Of a DNA stretch of 64,000 bases, positions 24,806 through 35,436 are shown piece after piece. The stretch comes from Nocardioides humilatus (GTDB lineage Bacteria; Actinomycetota; Actinomycetes; Propionibacteriales; Nocardioidaceae): positions 106,314 through 170,313 of the forward strand of contig NZ_VUJV01000004.1 of assembly GCF_008373755.1 (NCBI RefSeq), written 5' to 3'. Below the pieces are notes generated by a model. The model saw only the letters and a program-made list of their open reading frames with translations, was not told where the DNA came from and did not search any database. Made by a program: the position numbers and the translations under genes. How positions within the stretch are numbered: position 1 is the stretch's first letter; each line of letters begins with the position of its first letter.

Positions 24806-25771
24806 TCAGGACCGAGCCAGGTCCGCGGCGCCGATGACGCCGGCCTCGTTGCCGAGCTCCGCTGCGCGGATCTCTGCCTGCGGTCGGTAGCCACGACCGG
24901 TCAGCTCGCGTCCGAAGGCCTCGCGGATCGGATCCAGGAGGAGGTCGCCCGCCTCGCTGACGCCGCCGCCGATGACGATGACGGCCGGGTCAAGCACGGC
25001 GACCAGCGATGCGATCCCGTGGCCGAGCCAGTGCCCGAGCGATGCGAGCTGCTCGATGGCGAACCGGTCGCCGTCCTGGGCAGCTGCGGTGATGAGGGGT
25101 CCGGTGATCCGTTGCGGGTCTCCACCCGCGCGGTCGAGCAGGTCGCGTGCCAGCAGGGAGCTCCCACTCGCGGCGGCCCGCGTCTCGCGCTCGAGGGCCG
25201 ACCCGGAGCCGTACTGCTCGAAGCAGCCGAGGTTGCCGCAGCCGCACTGTCGACCGTCGGGCACCAGGCAGAGGTGGCCGATCTCGCCGGCCACGCCGAA
25301 GCCGCCGCGGAGCAGCCGGCCGCCCGCGATGACGCCGCCGCCGACACCGGTCCCGACCGTGACCATCAGCTGGTCATCGACGTCCTTGCCGGCGCCGTAG
25401 CGGAACTCGCCCCAGGCAGCAGCGTTGGCATCGTTCTCGATCGTGACAGGCAGCCCCGTCAGCCGGGTGAGCTCAGGTCCGAGCGGCTCGTCGCGCCAAG
25501 CGATGTTGGGCGCGAAGAGCACGGTCGCCCTGCGGGCGTCGACATAACCCGCAGCACCCACGCCGACGGCGGTGACGGGATGGCGCGCCGCCAGCGTGCG
25601 CACCAGGTCGGCGACCGTGGACTCGATCGCCTCGGGGTCGGTCGCCGGGGACACGACCCGGGCCTCGTCGAGGATGGTGCCGTCGCCGGCGACGACCGCA
25701 CCGGCGATCTTGGTGCCGCCGATGTCGATCCCGCAGGTGAGGTCGCCCCTCACGGGGCCCTCACCAGACAT
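24806..25771 (-). CDS. ROK-family glucokinase (first of tandem pair)
   Basis: A 321-residue ROK kinase with LTCGIDIGGTKIAGAVV, MVTVGTGVGGGVIAGG, EIGHLCLVPDG and the zinc signature CGCGNLGCFEQYGSGSAL, plus AVIVIGGGVSEAGDLLLDP. It is the better match to the actinobacterial glucokinase that converts glucose to glucose 6-phosphate. The ATG at 25771 lies inside the 3' end of the upstream gene (11-base overlap), so translation is coupled. It shares clear paralogy with the next gene, and the two probably arose by duplication and may differ in sugar preference. No sugar transporter is adjacent. Confidence 0.9.
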   Translation of the reverse strand: MSGEGPVRGDLTCGIDIGGTKIAGAVVAGDGTILDEARVVSPATDPEAIESTVADLVRTLAARHPVTAVGVGAAGYVDARRATVLFAPNIAWRDEPLGPELTRLTGLPVTIENDANAAAWGEFRYGAGKDVDDQLMVTVGTGVGGGVIAGGRLLRGGFGVAGEIGHLCLVPDGRQCGCGNLGCFEQYGSGSALERETRAAASGSSLLARDLLDRAGGDPQRITGPLITAAAQDGDRFAIEQLASLGHWLGHGIASLVAVLDPAVIVIGGGVSEAGDLLLDPIREAFGRELTGRGYRPQAEIRAAELGNEAGVIGAADLARS

Positions 25772-26210
25772 CGTCCGGGTGCAGCTCGTCGTCACCGCCG
25801 TCGAGGTTGATCCGCTGCACCTCGGGTCCGCGCTGGGCGCCAGCCGGGTCAGGCGGCGGCAGCGTCTCGAGCATTCCGGCAGCAGCCTGGAGCAGCGACG
25901 TCGCCGCGCTCAACAGGTGCGTCTTCACGTCGGGCGACGTCTCGCGGACGGCATGCACGACCCGGCAGACCGGGCAGTACTTGCACTCGGCGCTGTCGGT
26001 GGCGATGTGGTCGTTGACCTCCTTGGCCAGCGACCCGGCGTGGTCGGCGAGTCCGCCGAGGCTGGCACCGACCTCGGTGCCCTGCTGCCGAGCGAGGTCG
26101 GCGAGCGCGCCGAAGAGCTTCATCGCCTCCTCACCGACCGAGCCCACCTCGGGGCTCGGAGGGGTGCTCGACGGGCTCTGCTCGCCCTGCGGGTCGTCGG
26201 ACTCCGTCAC
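25761..26210 (-). CDS. Conserved hypothetical protein with CxxCxxC motif
   Basis: A 149-residue soluble protein. It has an acidic disordered start (MTESDDPQGEQSPSSTPPSPE), a helical middle (EEAMKLFGALADLARQQG), then a C-x-x-C-x-x-C cluster ECKYCPVCRVVHAVRE that could bind zinc, more helices and an acidic tail. It is coupled on both sides: it overlaps the ArsA-type ATPase gene by four bases and the glucokinase by 11. In other actinobacteria similar proteins sit beside the same ATPase. Function is unknown; an adaptor for the ATPase is possible. Confidence 0.75.
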   Translation of the reverse strand: MTESDDPQGEQSPSSTPPSPEVGSVGEEAMKLFGALADLARQQGTEVGASLGGLADHAGSLAKEVNDHIATDSAECKYCPVCRVVHAVRETSPDVKTHLLSAATSLLQAAAGMLETLPPPDPAGAQRGPEVQRINLDGGDDELHPDDVW

Positions 26211-27412
26211 GTCGTCGCCTCCCTCGTGGTCGCTCCCTGCTCCGGCTCCCGGAACCGCACCTGCAGCTCGCCGCCCTCGACCCGGGCCCCGGCCACGCGC
26301 AGTCGCGCGAGCCCGGACGGCAGGGTCAAGAGCCGCCGCGAGGATCCCACTGTGACGACCAGCTCGTCGCCATTTCGGGCCAGTCCGACCTCCGCGCGCG
26401 TCACGAACGGCAGTGCCAGGTGGAGCACCGCGTCGCCCGCACCATCGCGGGTCACCCGGAAGGGACCCTCCCCATCGGGGCGCGCGAGCGGGTCGTGGTC
26501 GCCGTACAGGCGGGACGCGAGCGCAGTGAGCGCTGCAACGCCCACGGGCTCACCCGGCTGATATTCGGACCTCCAGACCGGCAGGCCATCGAAGGACTGG
26601 TCGACCTCCTTGAGCACCGTCGTCTGAGCATCGACCCAGGCAGCGCGCCAGGCGTCGCCGTCGCCGGCCGGGAAGACCCGGTTGGCGATGACGCCGTCGA
26701 TCCGGTAGCCGAAGAGCGACAGGCTCGTGTAGGCGCGCCGGGCCTCGGCGAGCACGACGTTCTCGGGCGTCAGCACGAGGCGGACCGACGCGTCGGGGCC
26801 GGCCAGCAGCTCGTGGACCTCGTCGAGCTCGGAGTGGAGCCGGGTGATCGCGTCGAAGACGGAGTCGCCGGGCATGGGCACGCCGGCAGCGCGGTTGAGC
26901 ACCGGCCGCAGCGCCTTGACCAGGCGGCGCTGGATCGGGAGCAGCCGCTCCATGTACCAGCCGAGCGCCTCCGGCAGCGCCAGTAGCCGCAACGTCTCCG
27001 CGGTCGGCGCGCAGTCGACGACGATGACGTCCCAGCGGCCAGAACGGGCGTGGAGCCGCAGCTCGAGCAGCGCCAGGACCTCCTCGGCGCCCGGGATGAC
27101 CGTCATCTCCTCGGCAGCGACCGGGTCCATGCCCGCGGCGTCGAGCACGGACAGGAGGTAGCGCTGGATGTCGGCCCACGACTGCTCGAAGCGCAGCTGC
27201 GCGTCGACCTGGTGGACGAACAGGTTGTCGGCGATCTCGGTCGGCTCGGCGTGGACCTGGCCCGCCGCGCCGTAGGCGTCGGCGAGCGAGTGGGCGGCGT
27301 CGGTCGACAGCACCAGGGTCCGCAGACCTTGGGCGGCGGCCAGGGCGGCCGTGCCGGCTGCGACGGTGGACTTGCCCACACCGCCCTTGCCGGTGAACAG
27401 GACGATGCGCAC
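26207..27412 (-). CDS. ArsA/GET3-like ATPase
   Basis: A 401-residue P-loop ATPase. It starts MRIVLFTGKGGVGKSTVAAG (deviant Walker A with signature Lys), followed by VLSTDAAHSLADAYG (switch I) and WDVIVVDCAPTAETLRLLALP (Walker B region). The C-terminal 90 residues form a small beta-rich domain (LHLALPFVTRAEVGLARNGDELVV), as in actinobacterial members that end in an Hsp20-like domain. The family includes arsenite pump and tail-anchored protein-targeting ATPases. No arsenite pump is nearby, so arsenic resistance is unlikely. The position beside an SRPBCC gene matches mycobacterial Rv2184c/Rv2185c. Confidence 0.88.
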   Translation of the reverse strand: MRIVLFTGKGGVGKSTVAAGTAALAAAQGLRTLVLSTDAAHSLADAYGAAGQVHAEPTEIADNLFVHQVDAQLRFEQSWADIQRYLLSVLDAAGMDPVAAEEMTVIPGAEEVLALLELRLHARSGRWDVIVVDCAPTAETLRLLALPEALGWYMERLLPIQRRLVKALRPVLNRAAGVPMPGDSVFDAITRLHSELDEVHELLAGPDASVRLVLTPENVVLAEARRAYTSLSLFGYRIDGVIANRVFPAGDGDAWRAAWVDAQTTVLKEVDQSFDGLPVWRSEYQPGEPVGVAALTALASRLYGDHDPLARPDGEGPFRVTRDGAGDAVLHLALPFVTRAEVGLARNGDELVVTVGSSRRLLTLPSGLARLRVAGARVEGGELQVRFREPEQGATTREATT

Positions 27413-27441
27413 GGAGCTCCTCGGCGGGGACTGCAGGGCGA

Positions 27442-27900
27442 TCAGGCGCCCGACTCGACGCGCTTCTTGAGCCCCTTCAGCGCGGTGTCGATCAGGATCT
27501 TCTCGCCCTTGCGCTTGAGCAGGCCGATCAGCGGGATCGACATGTCGAGGGCGAGCCGGTAGGTGACCTCGGTCCGTCCGGGCCCGATCTCGTCGAGCAC
27601 GTAGGCGCCTTCAAGGGAGCGGAGCATCTTGCCCTGCACGAGGGTCCAGGTGACCTGGCGGTCGCCGTGCCACACGTAGGCGAGGGTGTATTCGTCCTTG
27701 ATCGGGGGCACGTCGAGCGCGAAGTAGACCTTCTCGGCGCGACCGCGAGCGGCCTCGTCGGCGTCGTCGAAGGACGCGACGACATCGGCCGTGGTGACGC
27801 CCTTCGCCCACGCGGGATAGGCCGCGAAATCGGCGATGACAGCCATCACGGCCGCTGCTGGGGCGTCGACGACGATCGACGACGACGTCTGCTCGGCCAT
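27442..27900 (-). CDS. SRPBCC-family protein (Rv2185c-like)
   Basis: A 152-residue START/SRPBCC protein beginning MAEQTSSSIVVDAPAAAVMAVIADFAAYPAWAKG, with a conserved beta-sheet (YTLAYVWHGDRQVTWTLVQG) and C-terminal helix (LIGLLKRKGEKILIDTALKGLK). It would bind a hydrophobic ligand. It lies 29 bases upstream of the ArsA-type ATPase and probably shares its transcript. The pairing of this fold with this ATPase is conserved in actinobacteria, so the two may act together on a lipid or membrane client, which is inference. It is divergent from the acyl-CoA ligase. Confidence 0.85.
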   Translation of the reverse strand: MAEQTSSSIVVDAPAAAVMAVIADFAAYPAWAKGVTTADVVASFDDADEAARGRAEKVYFALDVPPIKDEYTLAYVWHGDRQVTWTLVQGKMLRSLEGAYVLDEIGPGRTEVTYRLALDMSIPLIGLLKRKGEKILIDTALKGLKKRVESGA

Positions 27901-27979
27901 GGACGGCAGGCTACCGGATAGTCAGGGCACCCCCACCCGGCGGTAATCTGCGATGCGGTCCATCTCGAGAGGATTCACC

Positions 27980-29788
27980 TTGCGCGAGTACTCCACTCCC
28001 CCGACGGTCGACGTGCCGACGACCGGCAACCTGACCGACGACGTGGTCCGCAACGCCACCGAGGCACCTGATGCCGTGGTGTTCAGCCGACCCGCCGGGA
28101 CCGGCCAGGACTGGGAGGACGTCACCGCCGCGACCTTCCTCGCCGAGGTCACCTCCGCTGCAAAAGGCCTGGTCGCAGCCGGTATCGAGGTCGGCGACCG
28201 GGTCGCGATCGTCTCCCGCACGCGCTACGAGTGGACGTTGATCGACTACGCGATCTGGTTCGCCGGCGCCGTCACGGTGCCGATCTACGAGAGCTCCTCG
28301 GCCGAGCAGATCGCCTGGATCCTGAGCGACTCCGGCGCCAAGGCCGTCGTGGCCGAGGACCAGGGGCACGTCACGAAGATCACAGAGGTACGACGCGATC
28401 TCACCGACCTCCACCACGTCTGGGCGATCAACGACAACGCTGTCGACGTCCTCACCAGCCTGGGCGCCGACGTCGCCGACGACGACCTGGAGAAGCGTCG
28501 TACGACGCCCCAGCCCGATGACCTGGCGACGCTGATCTACACCTCGGGCACGACCGGCCGCCCCAAGGGCTGCATGCTCTCCCACGGCAACTTCCAGACC
28601 GAGCTGTGCGTAGCGGTCGACGAGCTCGAGCGACTCTTCAGCACCGAGGGCGCCTCGACCCTGCTCTTCTTGCCGCTCGCCCACGTCTTCGCGCGGATCA
28701 TCCAGGTCGGCTGCGTGAAGTCCCGCACGCGGCTGGGCCACAGCGCCGACATCAAGAGCCTGATCCCCCAGCTGCAGTCGTTCCAGCCGACCTTCATCCT
28801 GGCCGTGCCGCGGGTGTTCGAGAAGGTGTTCAACACCGCATCGCAGAACGCCACGGCTGACGGCAAGGGCAAGATCTTCGACCGCGCGGCCGACGCTGCG
28901 ATCGCTTACTCCCGGGGCCTCGACGCCGGCCGCGTGCCGCTGGCCGTCCGTGCCCAGCACGCTGCCTTCTCCCGCCTGGTCTACGGGCGGCTCCGCGCCG
29001 CGCTGGGCGGCCACTGCGAGTTCGCGGTCTCGGGCGGTGCTCCGCTCGGCGACCGGCTCGGCCACTTCTACCGCGGCATCGGCGTCACGGTGCTCGAGGG
29101 CTACGGCCTGACGGAGACCACCGCCGCGCTGACGGTCAACCTGCCCGACGCCATCAAGATCGGCACCGTCGGTCGTCCGTTGCCCGGCACAGCGGTCCGG
29201 GTCACCGACGACGGCGAGCTGGTGTTCAAGGGCGGCCAGGTGTTCTCCGGTTACTGGGCCAACCCCGAGGCGACCGCCGACGCGATCGATGGGGACGGGT
29301 GGTTCCACACCGGCGACGTCGGCGAGGTCGACGACGAGGGCTTCGTCCGGATCACCGGGCGCAAGAAGGAGATCCTGGTGACCGCCGGCGGCAAGAACGT
29401 CGCACCCGCCGTGCTCGAGGACCGGGTGCGTGCTCACGCCCTGGTCAGCCAGTGCCTGGTCGTCGGCGACGGCCAGCCCTTCATCGCCGCTCTCGTGACG
29501 ATCGACCAGGAGGCCCTGCCGGCCTGGGCCGAGCAGCACGGCAAGGAGCTCCCCAAGGACGGGTCGGTCGCCGGCCTGGTCGACGACCCCGACCTGCGGC
29601 GAGCGATCCAGGCTGCGGTCGACGACGCCAACCTGGCGGTCTCCAAGGCCGAGGCGATCCGGAAGTTCGAGATCCTCCCCTACGACTGGACCGAGGAGGG
29701 CGGGCAGCTCACCCCCAGCCTCAAGCTCAAGCGCAACGTCGTGATGCGCGAGTGCCGCGACGAGGTCGCTGCTCTCTACGAGGTCTGA
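27980..29788 (+). CDS. Long-chain fatty-acid--CoA ligase (FadD15-type)
   Basis: A 602-residue AMP-forming ligase that activates fatty acids to acyl-CoA through an acyl-adenylate. Motifs are LIYTSGTTGRPKGCMLSHGN (A3 loop), the gate region VPRVFEKVF, YGLTETTAALTVN (A5), GWFHTGDVGEVDDEGFVRITGRKKE (A7-A8 hinge) and TPSLKLKRNVV near the C-terminus. Length equals that of M. tuberculosis FadD15. I chose the TTG at 27980 (LREYSTPPTV) because GAGAGGA lies seven bases before it; an ATG at 27953 would add nine residues. It is probably membrane-associated and monocistronic. Confidence 0.92.
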   Translation: MREYSTPPTVDVPTTGNLTDDVVRNATEAPDAVVFSRPAGTGQDWEDVTAATFLAEVTSAAKGLVAAGIEVGDRVAIVSRTRYEWTLIDYAIWFAGAVTVPIYESSSAEQIAWILSDSGAKAVVAEDQGHVTKITEVRRDLTDLHHVWAINDNAVDVLTSLGADVADDDLEKRRTTPQPDDLATLIYTSGTTGRPKGCMLSHGNFQTELCVAVDELERLFSTEGASTLLFLPLAHVFARIIQVGCVKSRTRLGHSADIKSLIPQLQSFQPTFILAVPRVFEKVFNTASQNATADGKGKIFDRAADAAIAYSRGLDAGRVPLAVRAQHAAFSRLVYGRLRAALGGHCEFAVSGGAPLGDRLGHFYRGIGVTVLEGYGLTETTAALTVNLPDAIKIGTVGRPLPGTAVRVTDDGELVFKGGQVFSGYWANPEATADAIDGDGWFHTGDVGEVDDEGFVRITGRKKEILVTAGGKNVAPAVLEDRVRAHALVSQCLVVGDGQPFIAALVTIDQEALPAWAEQHGKELPKDGSVAGLVDDPDLRRAIQAAVDDANLAVSKAEAIRKFEILPYDWTEEGGQLTPSLKLKRNVVMRECRDEVAALYEV

Positions 29789-29789
29789 T

Positions 29790-29817
29790 CTGAGCCAGAT
29801 CCCCGGATCAGCCTCAG
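29790..29817 (+). terminator. Possible terminator after the acyl-CoA ligase
   Basis: CTGAGCCAGATCC pairs with GGATCAGCCTCAG with two mismatches (arms 29790-29802 and 29805-29817), just after the stop at 29788. The loop is very small unless the top pairs open, and there is no U-tract. Confidence 0.35.
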
Positions 29818-30034
29818 GTTGACCCGATCGGGCCACCCCCTGGTCCGTTGTGACTAGGACCCCAAAACGTTCGGTTCGGCTTCGTCCTGGGGGGCTCCTC
29901 TGGCCCGTTTTCTGGGCTAGCGTTCTTATTGCTCGGCTGCCGCTTGGGAGGGTTGCGCAGCCGGGGGACAGAGCAAAACGGGGAGGGCGGCGCCGTGCCG
30001 CATCCCCGTCATGGGGAGCGGGAGGGCTCTAAAG

Positions 30035-30775
30035 ATGGACCGTCGCAAGTTGCTGCTGGTCGTCGCCGCGGTCGTCGCGGTTCTCGGCGTGGCACTCGTC
30101 TTCGTTTACGCCAAGGGCGCCGACAAGCGCGCCGCCGACAAGTTCGACACCGTCGAGGTGTTGGTGGCGACCAAGAAGATCAACCCGGGTGAGAGCTTCG
30201 ACGAGGCGCTCCAGAGCGGGAAGTTCGAGCTCGCCGACGTCGCTCAGGCGCAGGTGCTCGACGGTGCCGGCGACGCGTCGGACGACTACGAGGGCACCGT
30301 CGCGCTGACGACGATCTACCCGCACGAGCAGCTGGTCCCGGTGAAGTTCGGTGGCGCCGACGAGGTCGAGGCGATCACGACGCTGCCGATCCCCGAAGGC
30401 AAGATCGCCATCTCGATCGCCATCGAGGACGCCGGCCGCGTGGGCTACTTCGTCCGTCCCGGCGCCGAGGTCGCGGTCATCTCGACCCTGATCGACCGCT
30501 CGACCCAGGCCCCGATCGTCACCCGCACCCTGCTCGACCGCGTGACCGTGCTCGCCGCTGGCGACACCTCCGCGATCTCGACGAGCGACGGCGGCGAGGA
30601 CGAGACCAACAACGACGGCATCAAGCAGCTGCTGACGATCGCTGTCACGCAGAGGCAGGCCGAGAAGGTCCGGTTCGCCGAGAAGGCCGGCGAGCTGTCT
30701 GCCGCCCTGCTCAACGCCGGTAGCGACATCAAGTCCGACGACGGCGTCAACGACGACACGCTGTTCGAGGACTGA
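30035..30775 (+). CDS. cpaB: Flp pilus assembly protein CpaB/RcpC
   Basis: Encodes 246 residues: a short cytoplasmic Lys/Arg start, one signal-anchor helix (LLLVVAAVVAVLGVALVFVYA), then a SAF domain (about 40-110, VEVLVATKKINPGESFDEAL) and the CpaB/RcpC domain (PIPEGKIAISIAIEDAGRVGYFVRPGAEVAVIS). It ends in an acidic tail. In Gram-negatives CpaB/RcpC helps gate the outer-membrane secretin; here, without a secretin, it probably acts at the membrane/cell-wall zone of a Tad machine. The ATG at 30035 has GGGAGGG nine bases upstream. It is the first gene of the pilus transcription unit. Confidence 0.9.
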   Translation: MDRRKLLLVVAAVVAVLGVALVFVYAKGADKRAADKFDTVEVLVATKKINPGESFDEALQSGKFELADVAQAQVLDGAGDASDDYEGTVALTTIYPHEQLVPVKFGGADEVEAITTLPIPEGKIAISIAIEDAGRVGYFVRPGAEVAVISTLIDRSTQAPIVTRTLLDRVTVLAAGDTSAISTSDGGEDETNNDGIKQLLTIAVTQRQAEKVRFAEKAGELSAALLNAGSDIKSDDGVNDDTLFED

Positions 30776-30784
30776 GGAGTCTCC

Positions 30785-31975
30785 ATGCCCGTCCTTGTCG
30801 AAACCGACAGCGGGGTCGTCCCCTCGCTGCTCCGGGCGATGCCGGCCGGCTCCCATGCCGTCGCCGCCGCCGACCGGATGTACCTCTGGCTCGACCAGCA
30901 CAGCGACGAGTACGTCGTCACGCTCGGACCGTCCCTCACCCTCGAGCTCGCTCTGTCCTACGCCGAGGACCTGCGGATCGCCAAGCCCACCGTGAGCGTC
31001 GTGCTCCTGCGCAACGCCTACGACACCGAGACGTTGACCCGCGCGATGCACGCCGGCGTCCGCGACGTGGTGTCCGCCGATGACGAGAAGGGCCTCACCA
31101 AGGCCATCGAGCGTGCCCACCAGCTCTACCTCGCGCTGCGCGGCCCTGGCGGCGCCCGGGCGATGGGTCGGGTCGTCACCGTCTTCTCGCCCAAGGGCGG
31201 TGTCGGCAAGACGACCTCCTCGGTCAACCTCGCACTGGCCCTGTCCGACAAGGGTGCCCGGAAGGTCTGCCTCGTCGACCTCGACCTCGCCTTCGGCGAC
31301 GTCGCGATCACGATGCAGCTCTTCCCGACGCACTCGATCGAGCAGGCCGTCGGCTCGGAGGACTCCATCGACCTCGCGATGATCGAGGGGCTCCTCACCC
31401 GCCATCAGGACTCGCTCAACGTCCTCGCGGCGCCGGCCCACCCCGACGTCCGCGAACGCGTGACTCCCCTGCTCATCTCGCGGATCCTCCGCGCGCTGCG
31501 TGACGGCTTCGACTACGTCGTGGTCGACACCTCGCCGTCCTTCGACGACGCCACGCTCACGGCGCTCGACGAGACCGACGAGTGCGTGATCGTCGCGACG
31601 CTCGACGTACCGACCCTGAAGAACGTCAAGGTCGCGCTCGAGACGATGGACATGCTCAACATCGCTCGCGGTCACCGGCACCTGCTGCTCAACCGCGCAG
31701 ACGACGAGGTCGGCATCAGCGTCGACAAGGTCGAGCAGATCCTCGGGATGCCCGTCGCCTCTCAGGTCCGCAGCGCGATGGACATCGCCGCAGCGACCAA
31801 CTCCGGCACCCCGATCGTGTCCGGCAATCCCAACCACCCCGCGAGCCGCGCCTACATCGAACTGGCCTCGACCGTGACCGGTGAGCCCATCTCGGCTCCC
31901 GTCTTCACGGCCGACGCCACCGAGGCCGTGGCCCGCTCGCGCGGTGGCCTGTTCCGTCGCAACGGAAGGAGCTGA
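30785..31975 (+). CDS. tadZ: TadZ/CpaE-type pilus localisation ATPase
   Basis: A 396-residue protein. The N-terminal 115 residues form an atypical receiver-like domain (LSYAEDLRIAKPTVSVVLLRN, GVRDVVSADDEKGL). A MinD/ParA-type ATPase follows with the deviant Walker A VFSPKGGVGKTTSSVNLA, VCLVDLDLAFGDVAI and FDYVVVDTSPSFDDATLTAL. TadZ positions the Tad secretion machine at the pole or membrane. The tail ends GGLFRRNGRS. GAGGAGT lies just before the ATG, 10 bases after cpaB. It is cotranscribed with tadA two bases downstream. Confidence 0.92.
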   Translation: MPVLVETDSGVVPSLLRAMPAGSHAVAAADRMYLWLDQHSDEYVVTLGPSLTLELALSYAEDLRIAKPTVSVVLLRNAYDTETLTRAMHAGVRDVVSADDEKGLTKAIERAHQLYLALRGPGGARAMGRVVTVFSPKGGVGKTTSSVNLALALSDKGARKVCLVDLDLAFGDVAITMQLFPTHSIEQAVGSEDSIDLAMIEGLLTRHQDSLNVLAAPAHPDVRERVTPLLISRILRALRDGFDYVVVDTSPSFDDATLTALDETDECVIVATLDVPTLKNVKVALETMDMLNIARGHRHLLLNRADDEVGISVDKVEQILGMPVASQVRSAMDIAAATNSGTPIVSGNPNHPASRAYIELASTVTGEPISAPVFTADATEAVARSRGGLFRRNGRS

Positions 31976-31977
31976 TC

Positions 31978-33521
<1,544 letters not shown>

Positions 33522-33525
<4 letters not shown>

Positions 33526-35435
33526 AGCGCCTGCTGACGGCGCTCGCCGCCGCCGCGTTCGTGCTGGTCGCGCCGTCGACGGCCTCGGCCGCTGACGGCG
33601 ATCCCAGCATCGCCCACGTCGAGGCAACCGACGACGGTCTCCGGGTCCTCGTCACCGTGCCGCCCGGTGTCAAGGTCGACCTGGGCGAGGTGACCGGCAG
33701 CCTCGACGGCCACGACCTCGACGCGACCGCCGCCGCCGCGGGCACGACGGGCACCGTCCAGCGCACCACGATCCTCGCGATCGACACCAGCGACTCGATG
33801 GCCCAGAACGGTCGGTTCGAGGCGGCCAAGGCCGCCGCGCTGGCCTTCCTCGACTCGGTGCCCTCCGACGTCGCGGTCGGCATCGTCACCTTCGACGGCG
33901 ACGTCGCCACCGCGCTCGCCCCGACCACCGACCGCGACGCGGCCGCCGGGGTCGTCAACGGCCTCTCGCTGAGCAAGGGCACCTTGCTCTACGACGGCAT
34001 CCTGGCCGCCGTCGACGTCGCGGGCACCGACGGGCAACGCTCGATCTTGGTCCTGTCCGACGGCGCCGACACCGGCAAGACCACCTCGCTCGACGACGTC
34101 ACCGCCGCGATCGACGACACCGCCACCCTGGTCGACGTCGTCGCGCTCGACCAGACGGGCAAGCCCAAGGCGGTCGCCGCCCTCGGCGACCTCGCCGAGG
34201 CGGGTCACGGCCAGGTCATCGAGTCGACGGGCACCGCCCTCGCCGATGCGTTCGCCGCCGAGGCCGAGGTGCTGGCCGACCAGATCCTGGTCACCGCTCC
34301 CCTGCCCGCCGGCTTCGACGCGGAGGAAGCGACGGTCACGATCACGCTGCCGACCGCCGGAGGCGACCTGGTCGCGAGCGCGTTCGCGAAGATCCAGGAC
34401 GCACCCGACTCGAACAGCCCCACGACGACCGACATCGTCAACCCCGACGACGGCTGGAACGCGCCGAGCTGGGCGCTCTACGCGGGCATCGGTGTCTTCG
34501 GAGTCGGCCTGCTCGCCGCGTCCGTGCTGCTCGTGCCCGCGAAGGCGCAGCCGATGACGATCGCCGAGCGCGTGACGGCTTACACCGGTCGTGTGGGCAG
34601 CCCGAAGGAGGAGCCCAAGGCGGCGTCCGAGCCGATGCTCGACCAGGCCAAGGCGGCCGCGGCCGGCGTGCTCCACCGCAACAAGGGCCTCGAGGAGAAG
34701 CTCGCCCGACGGCTGTCGGCCGCCGGCAGCAGCTTCAAGCCTTCAGAGTGGCTGCTGCTCCACGTCGGCATCGTGGTGGCCTCGGGCATGCTCGGCCTGC
34801 TCCTCGGCGGGGGCAACCTCGTCATCGGCATCCTGCTCACCGCGCTCGGGTTCTTCCTCCCCCGCTTCTACCTGCGGTTCCAGGCGGGGCGACGTCGCAA
34901 GGCGTTCAACTCCTGCCTGCCCGACACCCTCCAGCTGATGTCCGGCTCGCTCGCGGCGGGCCTGTCGCTGGCGCAGTCGGTCGACACGGTGGTGCACGAG
35001 GGCCCCGAGCCCATCGCATCGGAGTTCAAGCGGGTCCTCGTCGAGAACCGGATCGGTCTGCAGATCGAGGACGCCTTCGAGGGCGTCGCCGAGCGGTTCG
35101 AGAGCAAGGACTTCGCCTGGGTCGTCATGGCGATCCGCATCCAGCGGCAGGTCGGCGGCAACCTCGCCGAGCTGCTGACCACGGTGGCCGCGACGATGCG
35201 CGAGCGGGAGTACCTCCGCCGGCAGGTCGCCTCGCTGGCCGCCGAAGGCAAGCTGTCGGCCATCATCCTCGCCGTACTGCCTCCCGGGTTCTTGTTCTTC
35301 CTGAGCTTCACGAACCCGGGATACATCGCGCCGTTGTTCAACACCGTGCTCGGAATGATCCTGCTGACCGGCGGCACGTTGTGGCTGTGCATCGGCATCT
35401 TCTGGATGAGCCGCATGGTGAAGGTGGAGATCTGA
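33522..35435 (+). CDS. tadB: vWA-TadB fusion: secreted von Willebrand A domain joined to type II secretion F platform protein
   Basis: A 637-residue fusion. A signal peptide (LLTALAAAAFVLVAPSTASA) leads to an extracellular vWA domain (about 80-260) with an intact MIDAS D-x-S-x-S (ILAIDTSDSMAQNGRF) and SILVLSDGADTGKT. A transmembrane helix at about 322-344 (WALYAGIGVFGVGLLAASVLLV) precedes a cytoplasmic linker. The TadB T2SSF domain follows at about 400-637 (LPDTLQLMSGSLAAGLSLAQSVD, IQRQVGGNLAELLTTVAATMRER) with its own helices. Ordinary TadB proteins are about 300 residues and lack vWA. The fused domain could bind a metal-dependent ligand or the pilus outside while TadB works inside. Confidence 0.93.
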
Positions 35436-35436
35436 G

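Noticed and set aside
26207-27412. Arsenic resistance ATPase
   Set aside because: No arsenite pump, ArsD or arsenate reductase is adjacent. The ArsR-type regulator at 43865 is distant, lacks metal-binding cysteines and is paired with an SRPBCC gene instead.
27911-29836. Minus-strand 641-codon open frame opposite the acyl-CoA ligase
   Set aside because: The ligase motifs are unambiguous on the plus strand. The antisense product has shadow composition and no domain.
29850-30034. c-di-GMP riboswitch in the cpaB leader
   Set aside because: Pilus genes are common targets and the leader is long, but the conserved core motifs of either c-di-GMP riboswitch class are not present.
30029-31837. Minus-strand 600-codon open frame opposite cpaB and tadZ
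   Set aside because: It is the complement of two well-conserved pilus genes and has a repetitive Asp/Val/Gly/Arg composition.
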